A DNA stretch of 64,000 bases from Pantoea sp. Eser (GCA_009830035.1 SZZY01000006.1:124001-188000), one strand, 5' to 3'. Positions 1 through 9,522 are shown, counted from the first letter of the stretch. Notes: generated by a model not told the origin, from the sequence alone. Numbers and translations: made by a program.

Positions 1-1082
1 TAAAACGCCAGCCCCAGCGGCAGGTCGCTCTGCTCACGTTCCAGCGCCTGGCACAGCGCCAGCGCTTCGCTCTGCATGCCCTGCTCAATATCTTTGCGCG
101 TCTGGTTGAGCGCATCCAGTTCGCTGGCTAACATCCGCGCTTGGCTGAGATCGTCGGTCATCAGTAACGCCACGCCGACCGACATATCATCCAGCCGCCC
201 TGCCGCATTGAGCCGTGGTCCGAGCGCAAAGCCGAGATCGCTGGCCGCCAGCTGGCGCGCATCGCGGTTGGCGATTTCCAGCAGCGCACGAATACCGGGA
301 CGGCATTTACCGGCGCGAATCCGGCTCAGTCCCTGCCACACCAGAATGCGGTTATTGACGTCGAGCGGCACCACATCGGCCACCGTGCCAAGCGCCACCA
401 GATCCAGCAGTTCAGCCAGATTAGGTTCGCTGTGGGTGGTGCCGAACCAGCCCTGCGTCCGTAGAAAGGCGCGCAGGGCCAGCATCAGATAAAACGCGAC
501 GCCGACACCGGCCAGCGCGCGGGAAGGAAAATTGCAGTCCGCCAGGTTGGGATTAACGATCGCTTCTGCCGCTGGCAGGGTCTCGCCCGGCAGATGGTGA
601 TCGGTGATCAGCACCGGAATACCGTGCTGGTGCGCGCATTCTACACCGGCATGCGACGAAATCCCGTTATCCACCGTCAGGATCATCGCCGCACCGCGCG
701 CCCGCGCCTGCTCAACCACTTCCGGGCTGAGACCGTAGCCATCGTCGAAGCGGTTAGGCACCAGATACTGCACGTTGCTGCCGCCCATGCTGCGCAGCGC
801 CATCACCGTCAGCGAGGTACTGGTCGCGCCGTCGGCATCAAAATCGCCCACCACCATAATGCGACGGCCATCGAGCAGCGCCTGATGCAGCAACACCACC
901 GCGTTATCGATGCCGCTCAGCGCCTGGAACGGCAGCAGGTTTTTCGCGCCGCGTTTCAGCTCAGCTGCGTCACGCACCCCGCGTTGCAGATAAAGACGTT
1001 TCAGCAGCGGCGGCAGGGTTGCCGGCAGCGCATCCTCAACCGTCACCTCGCGGCGACGCAGTTCCACTTCTTTTTTTACCAC
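1..1082 (-). CDS. recJ: RecJ single-strand 5'-3' exonuclease, N-terminal part (gene runs off the window)
   Basis: About 360 codons are present, read without a stop from a GTG at 1082 to the window edge; the family is about 575 residues, so the C-terminal third lies outside. The DHH phosphoesterase motifs are visible: GDFDADG near residue 82, TVDNGISSHAGVE near 140 and TDHHLPG near 160. RecJ degrades single-stranded DNA in recombination and mismatch repair. The GTG start lies 4 bases after the dsbC stop and is followed by VKKEVELRRREV, matching the known N-terminus; E. coli recJ also starts at GTG. The order xerD-dsbC-recJ is the standard operon. Intact as far as seen. Confidence 0.95.
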   Translation of the reverse strand, partial: MVKKEVELRRREVTVEDALPATLPPLLKRLYLQRGVRDAAELKRGAKNLLPFQALSGIDNAVVLLHQALLDGRRIMVVGDFDADGATSTSLTVMALRSMGGSNVQYLVPNRFDDGYGLSPEVVEQARARGAAMILTVDNGISSHAGVECAHQHGIPVLITDHHLPGETLPAAEAIVNPNLADCNFPSRALAGVGVAFYLMLALRAFLRTQGWFGTTHSEPNLAELLDLVALGTVADVVPLDVNNRILVWQGLSRIRAGKCRPGIRALLEIANRDARQLAASDLGFALGPRLNAAGRLDDMSVGVALLMTDDLSQARMLASELDALNQTRKDIEQGMQSEALALCQALEREQSDLPLGLAF

Positions 1083-1085
1083 CGA

Positions 1086-1800
1086 TTAACCACCACGCTT
1101 TTGATTATCCAGCACCTGCTTCAGCTTCTGCGGGCCCTGATAGCCCGGAATCATCATGCCGCTGTCGGTCAGGATGGCTGGCGTGCCCTGAATGCCAAAC
1201 AGCACCCCGAGCTGGTAGTGTTGTGCAATATTGATTTTGCAGCTGTCTGGTGCTGACATTTTCGGCGCATCGCCCTTCATCGCATCGTCAAAGGCTTTAT
1301 TACGATCGGCGCTGCACCAGATCGCTTTCATCGCGCCTTCAATCTGAACATGCAGTCCTTCACGCGGGAACGCCAGGTAGCGCACGGTGATACCCAGCGC
1401 ATTGTAATCGGCCATCTGCTCATGCAGCTTGCGGCAGTAGAGCCACAGGTGATGTCGGTAAACACCGTCACCACATGCTGCTCTTTCGGCGCTTTGTAGA
1501 CGATCATTTCCGGCACCAGCGCCTCGAATTTTTTATCCAGCAGCTTATTGTTTACGTTGACTGGTTGCGCACCGCTGACGTCATACAGCGGGCCCTGAAT
1601 CATGTGTTTGCCATCATCGGTCACGTAGAGCACGCCGCTTTCCGACAGCACGGTTTTAAAGCCCGGCAGCGGTGATGAGGTAATCTCAGTCTGATTTAAG
1701 CCGAGCTTTTCAATGATTGCTGAATGGCGCTGTCATCGGCCTGAGCCAAGCCGGAAAAGGCGCTGGCTAACAAAGCCAGCATGGCAAAATGCTTGTTCAT
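1086..1800 (-). pseudogene. dsbC: DsbC periplasmic disulfide isomerase, two frameshifts, active site destroyed
   Basis: Starting at ATG 1800 there is a signal peptide (MNKHFAMLALLASAFSGLAQA) and a mature start DDSAIQQS. One base is missing near 1718, which brings a stop nine codons after the cleavage site. The correct frame then runs through LSESGVLYVTDDGKH to FTDITCG. There a two-base duplication (AG doubled at about 1438-1443) shifts the frame inside the CGYC redox motif. The third frame gives the rest, MADYNALGITVRYLAFPR through the C-terminus. DsbC normally reshuffles wrong disulfides as a V-shaped dimer. Two independent lesions make a functional product very unlikely unless both are sequence errors. 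Confidence 0.88.
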
Positions 1801-1821
1801 CTCTTTCCTTATTTCCGCAGA

Positions 1822-2715
1822 TCAGGCCCGCGGATGATGTTGTTGATGCAACTGACGCAGGCGCTCAGTGGCGACATGCGTATAAATTTGGGTGGTGGAG
1901 AGATCGCTATGTCCCAGCAACATCTGTACGACACGCAGATCGGCACCGTGGTTCAGAAGATGGGTAGCAAACGCATGGCGCATCACATGGGGCGACAATT
2001 TTTCACTGTCGATACCGGCCAGCGTGGCGTAATGCTTGATGCGGTGCCAGAAGGTCTGCCGCGTCATCTGCTGCGCCCGGTTGCTCGGGAACATCACGTC
2101 CAGCGTCTGTCCGTTGAGCAACCATGGACGTCCATGCTCCAGATAATGCTCCAGCCAGTAAACCGCTTCTTCACCTAACGGCACAAGTCGCTCTTTATCG
2201 CCTTTGCCGATCACCCGCACCACGCCCTGGCGCAGGCTGATGTCACTCAGCGTCAGGCCGACCAGCTCAGAGACGCGCAACCCGGTGGCGTAGAGCAACT
2301 CCAGCATCGCTTTGTCGCGTAGCTCAAGCGGGATGTCGATATTCGGTGCCTGCAGCAGCCGTTCAACCTGCGCTTCACTGAGATCTTTCGGCAGCCGCTG
2401 CGGCAGTTTTGGTGCCGATAACAGCGCACTGGGATCGTCAGCGCGCAGCTTCTCGCGATAGAGATATTGAAACAGGCGGCGCATGGCGCTCAGCAGCCGG
2501 GCTGAACTGGTCGCCTTGTAGCCACCCTCCAGCCGCTCGGCCAGAAACTGCTGCAGATCCAGTGACACCACGCTGAGCAGCGTCAGGTTATGATGCGCCA
2601 GCCAGCTGGTCAGCGTCTGGAGATCCTGGCGATAGGAGGAGAGAGTATTCTGCGCCAGATTGCGTTCAATCCAGAGCGCATCGAGAAACTGTTCAGTCAG
2701 TTCACTGTCTTGCAC
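1822..2715 (-). CDS. xerD: XerD site-specific tyrosine recombinase
   Basis: This 297-residue protein (E. coli 298) resolves chromosome dimers at dif together with XerC under FtsK control. All catalytic residues are visible: Arg147 in ATGLRVSEL, Lys171 in [13 protein letters not shown], His243 and Arg246 in [12 protein letters not shown], His269 in LLGHSD and the nucleophile Tyr278 in TTQIYTH. The N-terminal SAM-like core-binding domain covers roughly residues 1-105. The C-terminal tail [13 protein letters not shown], which contacts XerC, is identical to that recalled for E. coli. It is upstream of dsbC and recJ on the same strand, divergent from fldB. Intact, in contrast with its downstream neighbour. 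Confidence 0.98.
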   Translation of the reverse strand: MQDSELTEQFLDALWIERNLAQNTLSSYRQDLQTLTSWLAHHNLTLLSVVSLDLQQFLAERLEGGYKATSSARLLSAMRRLFQYLYREKLRADDPSALLSAPKLPQRLPKDLSEAQVERLLQAPNIDIPLELRDKAMLELLYATGLRVSELVGLTLSDISLRQGVVRVIGKGDKERLVPLGEEAVYWLEHYLEHGRPWLLNGQTLDVMFPSNRAQQMTRQTFWHRIKHYATLAGIDSEKLSPHVMRHAFATHLLNHGADLRVVQMLLGHSDLSTTQIYTHVATERLRQLHQQHHPRA

Positions 2716-2817
2716 GTTATCCCCGCCGTTCGCTGTAAAATCATGCTCATTATGCCTGATTCAACGGCGCTTCTGGTACAATTGCGCCAAAGTCAGTATT
2801 TACAGAGAGTTATCTGC

Positions 2818-3336
2818 ATGAAAACCGGTCTTTTTTTCGGTTCCAGTACCTGTTACACCGAAATCGTAGCGGAGAAAATTCGCGATTTTATTGGCGAAGA
2901 GCTGGTCACCCTGCACAACATCAAAGATGACGATCCGCGCCTGATGGAACAGTACGATCTGCTGATCATGGGCATCCCGACCTGGGATTTTGGCGAGTTG
3001 CAGGAGGACTGGGAGGCGATCTGGCCACAGCTGTCGACCCTGAATCTGCGCAATAAGATTGTGGCGCTGTACGGCATGGGCGATCAGATTGGCTACGGTG
3101 AATGGTTCCTTGATGCGCTCGGTATGTTGCATGAGCTATTGCAGCCGATGAGCGTGCGTTTTGTTGGTTACTGGCCGCTGGAAGGTTACGAGTTCACCAG
3201 CCCGAAACCGCTCAGTGCTGATGGAAAGCAGTTTGTCGGTCTGGCGCTCGATGATGTGAATCAGTTTGAGGTCACCGACGAGCGCGTCGAGCAGTGGTGT
3301 GAGCAGGTGTTAACGGAAACCGCCGAACTACTGTAA
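2818..3336 (+). CDS. fldB: Flavodoxin B
   Basis: A 172-residue protein (E. coli FldB 173). It starts [15 protein letters not shown], where SSTCYTE is the FMN phosphate-binding loop; the start at 2818 fits that conserved N-terminus rather than an in-frame upstream [16 protein letters not shown] and [12 protein letters not shown] are the FMN-stacking loops of long-chain flavodoxins. It is a cytoplasmic one-electron carrier, an alternative to FldA. It is divergent from xerD with about 100 bases of shared promoter region. Confidence 0.95.
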   Translation: MKTGLFFGSSTCYTEIVAEKIRDFIGEELVTLHNIKDDDPRLMEQYDLLIMGIPTWDFGELQEDWEAIWPQLSTLNLRNKIVALYGMGDQIGYGEWFLDALGMLHELLQPMSVRFVGYWPLEGYEFTSPKPLSADGKQFVGLALDDVNQFEVTDERVEQWCEQVLTETAELL

Positions 3337-3539
3337 TCGCTAAACGGCGTGGTCCGGTGTCGCTCCGTCCTGCTCCCTGAACCCCGCAGACGGCCACTTC
3401 GCAGCAGGAGACGGCAATTATGTCGTCCGCCCTGCAGCGTTGTCCGCCCCGCAGCCGCTTCGTCGCGCCACTCTTTTATCGGGTCTTTTGTCGGGTCTCT
3501 TAATCGGCCCGAGGCCCGGCCAGTGTCCGGCGAATGGCG

Positions 3540-3860
3540 TCAGGTGCGCCATCCTCTGGTCCGGCTGGCGGCTTTCGGCCCTGTCGCCGTAAGCCTGACG
3601 CCGTCAGTGATGCGCCTCGCTGAAGCAGCAGGCTGCATATTGTCTTTCATCAGCCACCAGCGCAGCGGCTGAGTCGGCCGCCAGTGATTGCGCCAGCCTT
3701 CAGCCAGCAGCAGTCCGATCATCGCCAGTTTAATCGGCCATCCGCTGACGGGCAGCGTCAGCAGCAGTACCGCCGTTACCGCCAGCACCAGCCAGGCACC
3801 CTGCAGGCCACGCGCCAGACGGGACGGCCGCAGCTTACATTGCCACGGGGCCGCGTTCAC
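3540..3860 (-). pseudogene. cptA: CptA/YgfX-like membrane protein, C-terminus not recognisable
   Basis: The position immediately downstream of sdhE and overlapping it by 26 bases is that of cptA (ygfX). The N-terminus ([19 protein letters not shown]) and two adjacent hydrophobic segments (residues 20-55) fit the family, an inner-membrane partner of SdhE. After residue about 60 the sequence becomes basic and low in similarity and stops at 106 residues, against about 135-140 expected. KEWRDE-like remnants in another frame near 3480 suggest at least one frameshift. The exact lesion could not be placed. Confidence 0.5.
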
Positions 3861-4101
3861 GATTGCGCTGCTGAATCAGGTTAACCATCCGCTTCAGCTC
3901 AGGATCGCTGGGTTCACCGTGGTTCATCAACCAGTTAAACAGGTCGGGATCGTCACTCTTCAGCAGCGCGATAAACACCTGCTTATCGGTGTGGTTCAGG
4001 CTGTCATATTCATATTTAAAGAACGGCATAATAGCCACATCCAGCTCCAGCATGCCGCGGCGGCAAGCCCACTGAATACGTGATTTATCATTGATATCCA
4101 T
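3835..4101 (-). CDS. sdhE: SdhE, FAD assembly factor for succinate dehydrogenase
   Basis: An 88-residue protein identical in length to E. coli YgfY. The RGxxE motif needed for flavinylation of SdhA and FrdA is present (Arg15, Gly16, Glu19 in CRRGMLELD). The domain is a small five-helix bundle and acts in the cytoplasm. It is the first gene of the sdhE-cptA pair and is divergent from ygfZ across about 225 bases. Intact. Confidence 0.95.
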   Translation of the reverse strand: MDINDKSRIQWACRRGMLELDVAIMPFFKYEYDSLNHTDKQVFIALLKSDDPDLFNWLMNHGEPSDPELKRMVNLIQQRNRERGPVAM

Positions 4102-4327
4102 GCGTCAGTTTCCACACTTCACAACATGGCGGCTAGTGTAACCTGGATTGTGGCGGGCTGAAGGCGCAGCGCAACACACTGTGCAATCTGCCGCAAAGCA
4201 AGCCGCATTTTTTCAGGGTTATCACGCGATTTGTGCGCCGTTATCGGTAAACAGGTTGCATTGCCGGTCGGCTCTTTTAACATTAAGGATATTGTTTCGG
4301 ATGAACCCTCATACTCAGGATATATCC

Positions 4328-5314
4328 ATGCCAACCTTTACCTTACCGCCGCGCCAGCCTGCAGCCTCGTCCCGTCTGCCGTTAACACTGATTTCACTGG
4401 ATGCCTGGGCGCTGGTTTCCTTCTTCGGTCCCGACAGCACCGCCTATCTGCAGGGTCAGCTGACACTGGACGTCGCCGCGCTGGATGCGGCTCACCATCT
4501 GCCCGCCGCCCACTGTGATGCCAAAGGGAAGATGTGGAGCAACCTGCGTCTGTTCCATCGCGGCGAAGGCTACGCCTACCTGGTACGGCGTGAACTGCGC
4601 GACACCCAGCTGAGCGAATTAAAGAAATATGCGGTGTTCTCTAAAGTGACGCTGGCGGCCGATGATGACGCCGTCTTGCTGGGCGTGGCCGGTTTTCAGG
4701 CGCGCGCCGCGCTGGCCAACCTGTTTGAACAGCTGCCCGACAGCGCAACCCCGGTGGTGCAGCAGGGAGAAACCTCGCTGCTGTGGTTCGCGCATCCGGC
4801 AGAGCGTTTCCTGATTGTTACCTCGCTGGCCCAGGCCGAATCACTGCAGCAGAAACTGGCGGATGATGCCCAGTTAAATGACAGTCAGCAGTGGCTGGCG
4901 CTGGACATTGAAGCTGGCATTCCGGTGATTGATCCCGCCACCAGCGTGCAGTTTATTCCCCAGGCCACCAACCTGCAGGCGCTGGACGCCATCAGCTTTA
5001 AAAAAGGCTGCTACACCGGTCAGGAGATGGTGGCGCGGGCCAAATACCGTGGCGCGAACAAGCTTGCGCTCTACTGGCTGGCGGGACAGGCCAGCCATCT
5101 ACCGGCAGCAAATACGGCGCTGGAACTGCGGATGGGTGAGCGCTGGCGTCGTACCGGCAGCGTGCTAGCGGCGGTGCAGCTGGATGACGGTGTCAGCTGG
5201 GTGCAGGTGGTGATGAATAACGATCTGGAGCCGGATAGCGTGCTACGGGTTGAGGGTGATGAAGGCGGACAGCTGACTATTCAGCCGCTGCCCTACTCGC
5301 TGCAGGAAGAGTAA
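4328..5314 (+). CDS. ygfZ: YgfZ, folate-binding Fe-S cluster maintenance protein
   Basis: A 328-residue protein (E. coli 326) of the GcvT-like fold. The family signature KGCYTGQE with its redox-active Cys228 lies at residues 226-233. YgfZ uses tetrahydrofolate and assists Fe-S enzymes such as MiaB. The start at 4328 ([20 protein letters not shown]) matches the family; an open frame extends further upstream but lacks conserved sequence. Convergent with the SorC-type regulator, with a stem-loop between them. Confidence 0.95.
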   Translation: MPTFTLPPRQPAASSRLPLTLISLDAWALVSFFGPDSTAYLQGQLTLDVAALDAAHHLPAAHCDAKGKMWSNLRLFHRGEGYAYLVRRELRDTQLSELKKYAVFSKVTLAADDDAVLLGVAGFQARAALANLFEQLPDSATPVVQQGETSLLWFAHPAERFLIVTSLAQAESLQQKLADDAQLNDSQQWLALDIEAGIPVIDPATSVQFIPQATNLQALDAISFKKGCYTGQEMVARAKYRGANKLALYWLAGQASHLPAANTALELRMGERWRRTGSVLAAVQLDDGVSWVQVVMNNDLEPDSVLRVEGDEGGQLTIQPLPYSLQEE

Positions 5315-5319
5315 CCACT

Positions 5320-5350
5320 CAGGCACGTAGCCGCATAAGCTGCGTGCCTG
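5320..5350. terminator. Stem-loop between convergent ygfZ and SorC-type regulator
   Basis: CAGGCACGTAG pairs with CTGCGTGCCTG around a nine-base loop (5331-5339), with one G-T pair. It lies between two convergent stop codons (5314 and 5359), so it can serve both strands. There is no long T-run on either side. Confidence 0.6.
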
Positions 5351-5358
5351 TCCGGCGA

Positions 5359-6333
5359 TTACTCCGCTTTCTGCGTCATGTTCAGCAGGGTGCGGATGTT
5401 TTGCGCCGTGGTGGCGATAATGTCGATGGCGCAGGTACGCAACGCACCGAGAATCGCCATTGCTTTAGTGTTCTCCGAGGCGATGGCGATAACGCAGGGG
5501 ATCTTGCGCAGTTCATCAATGCTCAGACCAATCACCCGATCGTTCATCACGGTATCGACGTGCTGCCCTTGCGAATTGAAAAAGTCGTAGCCAGCGATAT
5601 CGCCCGTCACGCCCTGATTCAGACTGGCGTCGATGATTTCATGCGGCGTAAACCAGCCTAATTTCACCATATAGCTGTTTTCATTCATGTAGCCAATGCC
5701 GACCAGGGCGAAGTCGGCTTTGCGCGCCCGATCCAGCGTCTCTTTAATGGTGCCGTTCTGCATAAACGCCTCTTTCAGCGCCCGATCTTCAACATAAGCC
5801 GGGGCGTAAAGCGTTTCGCTGATGCCACCAAACTTCTTCGCCAGACGACGGCTGATATGATCAGCATTGATCGCATCACCGGGGCGGTGAGTGCCGCCGA
5901 TGCCGCTGATAAAGTGACAGTTACGCGTCGGCACCTGGCCCGGATGATCGGCGACAGCCGCCACGTTGCGCCCTTGCCCGACCGCCACCACCGAATTCTC
6001 TTTAAGCGATTGCTCCAGCCAGGAGGAGACCAGCGCCGCCACCTGACGTCGCTGCTCATCGTTGTCCTGCAGGTCGAGGGCGATCAGTGCGCGCTGTAAG
6101 TGGGGGAAGCGGTCAAGCAGCTGTTGCTCAAGACGGGTACTGAACACCGGGTGGTAACGCACGTTAATTTCAACAATTCCCTCTTCCCTGGCGCGCTTCA
6201 GCAGCCGTCCGACTTTGATGCGTGAAATGCCAAACTTACGCGCAATCTCTTCCTGGGTAATTTCGTCCTGATAATAGGCGACCGCGATTTCGGTCAGCAG
6301 TTCGGAGTCCTGAGAAAGCGTGTGTTTTTCCAT
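5359..6333 (-). CDS. SorC/DeoR-type sugar-binding transcriptional regulator
   Basis: A 324-residue protein. Residues 11-60 form a helix-turn-helix (TQEEIARKFGISRIKVGRLLKRA) of the SorC family; the rest is the sugar-phosphate binding domain with GISGIGGTH-like and ALVGIGYM segments. It is the last gene of a minus-strand cluster for tetrose/apionate use and is the natural candidate for its local regulator, sensing a phosphorylated tetrulose or a related acid (inference). It lies 118 bases downstream of the broken apnO gene. It is intact although three of the four metabolic genes are broken. Confidence 0.85.
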   Translation of the reverse strand: MEKHTLSQDSELLTEIAVAYYQDEITQEEIARKFGISRIKVGRLLKRAREEGIVEINVRYHPVFSTRLEQQLLDRFPHLQRALIALDLQDNDEQRRQVAALVSSWLEQSLKENSVVAVGQGRNVAAVADHPGQVPTRNCHFISGIGGTHRPGDAINADHISRRLAKKFGGISETLYAPAYVEDRALKEAFMQNGTIKETLDRARKADFALVGIGYMNENSYMVKLGWFTPHEIIDASLNQGVTGDIAGYDFFNSQGQHVDTVMNDRVIGLSIDELRKIPCVIAIASENTKAMAILGALRTCAIDIIATTAQNIRTLLNMTQKAE

Positions 6334-6450
6334 GCGTTATCTGTCTCGCAGTGAGTTACCTGACTAAGCACAGGCGTTTCAGAATTTATACCATTGATAC
6401 GGCTCACCTCGCCAGGCATTGACGCGGCGAGCCGGTGGCAGTGTCACAGA

Positions 6451-7308
6451 TTAGCGACGAATCGCGTCGATTTTCAGCATGCGGGCAATCACGATATCCA
6501 GCTCTTTCTGCTCGAAAATCTGCTTCCAGTCAGGCTTCACAATCTTCTCGCGACCATACTCCATGGCGATCATGCAAGCATCAGAGAACGGGTTGGTGGC
6601 ACGAAAGGCTACCGCCAGCGCAATCTGAATATGTCCGTAGAGCATCGCCTTTGCGGCCTCCTCCGGTACGCCACTGTGCTTAACCGTTTCGTCCAGCGCC
6701 TCTTCATAAAGGCACCGACCATGCAGGCGACGGTTTCCACCACCGTCGGCTCAAGGTAGGCCAGCTGCGTCACGGTCACCCAGTGCACCTGCTCCACCGG
6801 ACCATACATCACGCGGATAACCTTGCTGAGCTGGTCGCGCTGCGCATCACTGCCCGTTTCCCAGGCGGCGGCTACATGCTGAACAGCCGCAATTCCGCCA
6901 AACGCGTCGGCGTGCTCCTCTTTGGTGTAGCGCTCAAGGAAGACCGACGGATGGCACGGATGCGCCACCGCATAGTCGATATCGTCACGCTGGAAGATCA
7001 GGTTGGCGTAGGCTGCCGCCGGATCGAGCGTTAACAGCACCGCGCCTGGCTTCATCTGCGGCACGATCGCTAGAGACCTTACCCAACACCCAACACGATG
7101 TCCGGCACCGCCAGGATCACCACGTCGCTTAACGGCACCACCGAATCGGTATCCGAAAGCTCACGCCCCTGTTGCCTGACCTGCTGCTGCGCAGCGGGCG
7201 AATTCTCGCAGTAAAAACCTAGCAATCACTTTTCTGGAAGTTGGCTGAAATGCGCATGCCCATCTTGCCGCCGGCGCCAATCACAGTAAGGGTTTTCAGT
7301 TGATTCAT
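6451..7308 (-). pseudogene. apnO: Apionate oxidoisomerase-like NAD-binding protein (ApnO type), multiply broken
   Basis: Starting at ATG 7308 the protein reads MNQLKTLTVIGAGGKMGMRIS, an NAD-binding Rossmann start. At 7219-7221 a TAG replaces a likely CAG in a CCAGG context, next to a lost base. At 7081-7094 the heptamer ACCCAAC is tandemly duplicated, with another indel just downstream. From PQMKPGAVLLTLDPAAAYANL the frame is good to about 6690, where one A is missing in ATGAAGAGG. The last frame ends IARMLKIDAIRR. The family is described as 6-phosphogluconate-dehydrogenase-like; D-apionate oxidoisomerase is assigned from memory of the family and from the neighbours (lerI, lerK, an isomerase-like decarboxylase). 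Confidence 0.6.
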
Positions 7309-7313
7309 TATTA

Positions 7314-7790
7314 TTACTCCCGATGTTGTTTACTACGTAAGAATTCCACGCTGCGCGCTGTCCACTCCGCCTCACGCTGACAGGTGATGGCGGCGTCCTC
7401 CTGCCACGGCAACCAGTGTTCAATAATCTGGTTAATGCCTCTTTCGGCCGGGTGCACGCTGGCGATCAGCTGCGCCGCTTGCTCCAGCGACGGTCGATGG
7501 CTGGCGGTATAGAACATGGAGCGCACCACATGCGCGTCGAGCAGCTGTGCCATCTGCAGATAACGTTGCAGATGGGCAGTATCCAGCCCGCGCGTCCCCA
7601 TCTCCAGCGTGATGCCCAGCGCATCAGCCTGCTGACGCAACCGTTGCAGGTCAGCATCTGACCAGCTCTCAATCGCCGGATAATCACAAATCTGGAACAG
7701 CGACAGATCCAGCGTCAGCCGCTGCGTGACCCGGTCTGAAATGCGCCAGAAAAAGGCATAGGCATAGGTGCTGAGTCCGATCTGGCTCAT
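7314..7790 (-). pseudogene. oiaC: Sugar-phosphate isomerase/epimerase fold protein, OiaC-like, internal in-frame deletion
   Basis: The 158-codon frame starts MSQIGLSTYAYAFFWRISDR, a TIM-barrel isomerase/epimerase N-terminus, and ends with a typical C-terminus (GINQIIEHWLPWQEDA, EWTARSVEFLRSK). The family is usually about 260-280 residues; the middle of the barrel, with the metal-binding residues, is missing after LIASVHPA. The frame is kept, so the deletion is a multiple of three. In the D-apionate pathway known from Pectobacterium an enzyme of this fold, 3-oxo-isoapionate decarboxylase, makes L-erythrulose. It overlaps lerI by 4 bases (ATGA), showing one operon. Function is surely lost. Confidence 0.6.
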
Positions 7791-8566
7791 GAGTGACGCT
7801 CCGCCAGCAGCGCGCTGGCCTCGTCGATAATCTGCGCCAGCGCGGCAGGATCATGGGCAAAGCGGCCGAGGAACAGGCCATCAACCGTTCCGCCAAGGCG
7901 CTGAATCAAGCCCGGACCGGCGCTGCCACCGTAGATCACCTGTAGGGTAATACCCGCGGGCGTCGGCAGCTCGCGTAGCCCTTCGCAGACCGCGCGGATA
8001 TATCGCTCCGGAGCCGGTTGCGGTGCGCCAATCGCCCACTGCGGTTCCCAGGTGAAAAATAGCGTACCGGTCAGCCCCTGTTGCTGTGCCAGCGACAGCG
8101 ACTCGGCCAGCTGCTGCTGGCACAGGGCGATCGCCTGCGAAGGTTCACCCTGTTGCGTTTCACCGATGCACAATACCGGAGCCAGGCCGTGGCTGAGTGA
8201 CATCGCCACTCTGGCGGTAATCTGCGCGGCGTCTTCATGGAAATGGCGGCGGCGTTCGGCGTGACCAATCTCAGCCAGGCTGCAGCCGAGTTCCTGCAAC
8301 ATGCTGGCACTGACTTCGCCGGTCCAGGCACCGTTTCTGGCCTGGCAAACATCCTGACCACCAATGCGCACCGGGGTATCGGCAAAAATAGCGGCAGCTG
8401 CCGGAATCGCCGGATAAGCAGGCAGGACCAACAGCCCCATATCACCGCGCTGAATCGCCGAATGCTGACGCGCCAGCGCGGCGACGTCGTGGCACCAGTC
8501 GAGGGTTTGCTGGTAGCCGAAGTACATTTTCAGGCTCACACCCAGCCACAAAGCAGGTTGTGTCAT
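7787..8566 (-). CDS. lerI: Triosephosphate-isomerase-like protein, probable L-erythrulose-1-phosphate isomerase
   Basis: A 259-residue TIM-barrel protein. Lys13 (SLKMYFG), the catalytic His in EIGHAERRRHF, Glu in WEPQWAIG and the phosphate loops IYGGSAGP and VDGLFLGRF are all present, so the enzyme looks active. The divergence from housekeeping TpiA (for example WEPQWAIG instead of YEPVWAIG) and its place between a Dak-type kinase and an OiaC-like gene fit the paralogue that converts L-erythrulose 1-phosphate to D-erythrulose 4-phosphate (LerI; EryH/TpiA2 in erythritol pathways). It begins 3 bases after the kinase stop and overlaps the next gene by 4 bases. It is the only intact enzyme gene of the cluster. 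Confidence 0.75.
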   Translation of the reverse strand: MTQPALWLGVSLKMYFGYQQTLDWCHDVAALARQHSAIQRGDMGLLVLPAYPAIPAAAAIFADTPVRIGGQDVCQARNGAWTGEVSASMLQELGCSLAEIGHAERRRHFHEDAAQITARVAMSLSHGLAPVLCIGETQQGEPSQAIALCQQQLAESLSLAQQQGLTGTLFFTWEPQWAIGAPQPAPERYIRAVCEGLRELPTPAGITLQVIYGGSAGPGLIQRLGGTVDGLFLGRFAHDPAALAQIIDEASALLAERHS

Positions 8567-8568
8567 GC

Positions 8569-9374
8569 TCAGGCTCCCTGTTCTGCGGTCGCGTGATCTT
8601 TCAACAAATCAGCCACGGTATTGACAATCATTGCCAGCGAAATCGCGCCTGCATCGGGCGTACCGAGGCTTTTTTCGACCAGCGGACGAGCGCGGCCCAT
8701 TTTGGGCAGCAGTTGCGCCGTGGTCTGCGCCGCCTGGTTAGCCACGCGCACGGCTTCGTGCCAGGCCTCCGTCAGCGAGGCACCGCGCGCGACGGCCGCA
8801 TTCAGGCTGTCGCTGAACGGCACCAGTACATCAACCATAGTCTTGTCGCCGACCTGCGCTCTACCAAAATGCTGAATCCCTTCCTGCGCCTGTCGCACGC
8901 CGCTGGCGATTCGTGCGGCGTCCGGCGTCTGGTTATCACCGATGGCGGTTCCGATGGCGGTCAGCGCCACGCCCCACAGTGCGCCAGAGGTGCCGCCCGC
9001 TTTGTCTGCCCAGGCATCAGCAGCACGGCATAACAGCGTGCCGGCACCGGCGGCCCCGGGCCGCAACTTCACGCGCCTTTTCCACGCCCAGCACGCCGCG
9101 TTCCATGCCGATGCTGTGATCGCCATCGCCGGCGACCGCATCAATATCACCCAGTTTTTCGGCGTTGCGTTGCAGCATCGCGGCCACCGCCTCCAGCAGT
9201 TGCAGCACCTGTTGTGCGCTCTGCTGCGAGGCGGCGCTGGCGACGGGCAGGCTCTCTTCCGTCTGTTCCTGCATGGCATCCTGACCCAGCGGTTCGGCCA
9301 CGATAACGCTGCCTTTGCGATAGGCCGGCGCATTCGCCGGGGCGCGCCAGCTAACGCCTTCGACGGCGGTGTCG
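8569..9374 (-). pseudogene. lerK: Dihydroxyacetone/L-erythrulose kinase (LerK type), 5' truncated and frameshifted
   Basis: Only the ATP-binding DhaL (Dak2) half remains. The frame reading IDAVAGDGDHSIGMERGVLG carries the GDGDH metal-binding motif; after KAREVAARG a one-base indel in the GC-rich run at about 9056-9063 shifts to the frame AGTLLCRAADAWADKAGGTSGALWG and on to the C-terminus at 8569. Upstream the sequence stops abruptly at about 9374 inside the inter-domain linker ([20 protein letters not shown]), so the whole substrate-binding DhaK domain is gone. The full-length family has roughly 550 or more residues. The substrate L-erythrulose is inferred from lerI next door. Confidence 0.7.
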
Positions 9375-9518
9375 AATCCGCCCTCGCCCCTGACGGAAGC
9401 GCAATTTCGCTGGCTGCATAATCAGGATGCGATGGCGGTCGATAAACTGGCAGAAGGCATCCGCCAGTTCGCCCTCGATCAGCAAAAGCTGGAGGATATG
9501 CTCGCCTCACAGCTCTGA
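9375..9518 (+). pseudogene. talA: 3' remnant of a transaldolase gene
   Basis: Read on the plus strand this gives about 47 codons ending TGA at 9518, with [20 protein letters not shown] followed by [17 protein letters not shown]. This closely matches the C-terminus of transaldolase A ([19 protein letters not shown] in E. coli as I recall it). Nothing of the catalytic barrel remains: at about 9375 the sequence changes to the opposite-strand kinase gene. The fragment keeps the terminator at 9523-9550. It must have arisen by a deletion or inversion that cut both genes at one point. Confidence 0.8.
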
Positions 9519-9522
9519 CCGC

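Noticed and set aside
594-1256. Plus-strand 220-codon open frame.
   Set aside because: It is the antisense shadow of recJ and dsbC; no ribosome site or recognisable family.
5359-9518. Recent horizontal island with its own integrase.
   Set aside because: No integrase, tRNA, direct repeat or clear base-composition change seen at the borders; it may be ancestral in the lineage and lost in E. coli.
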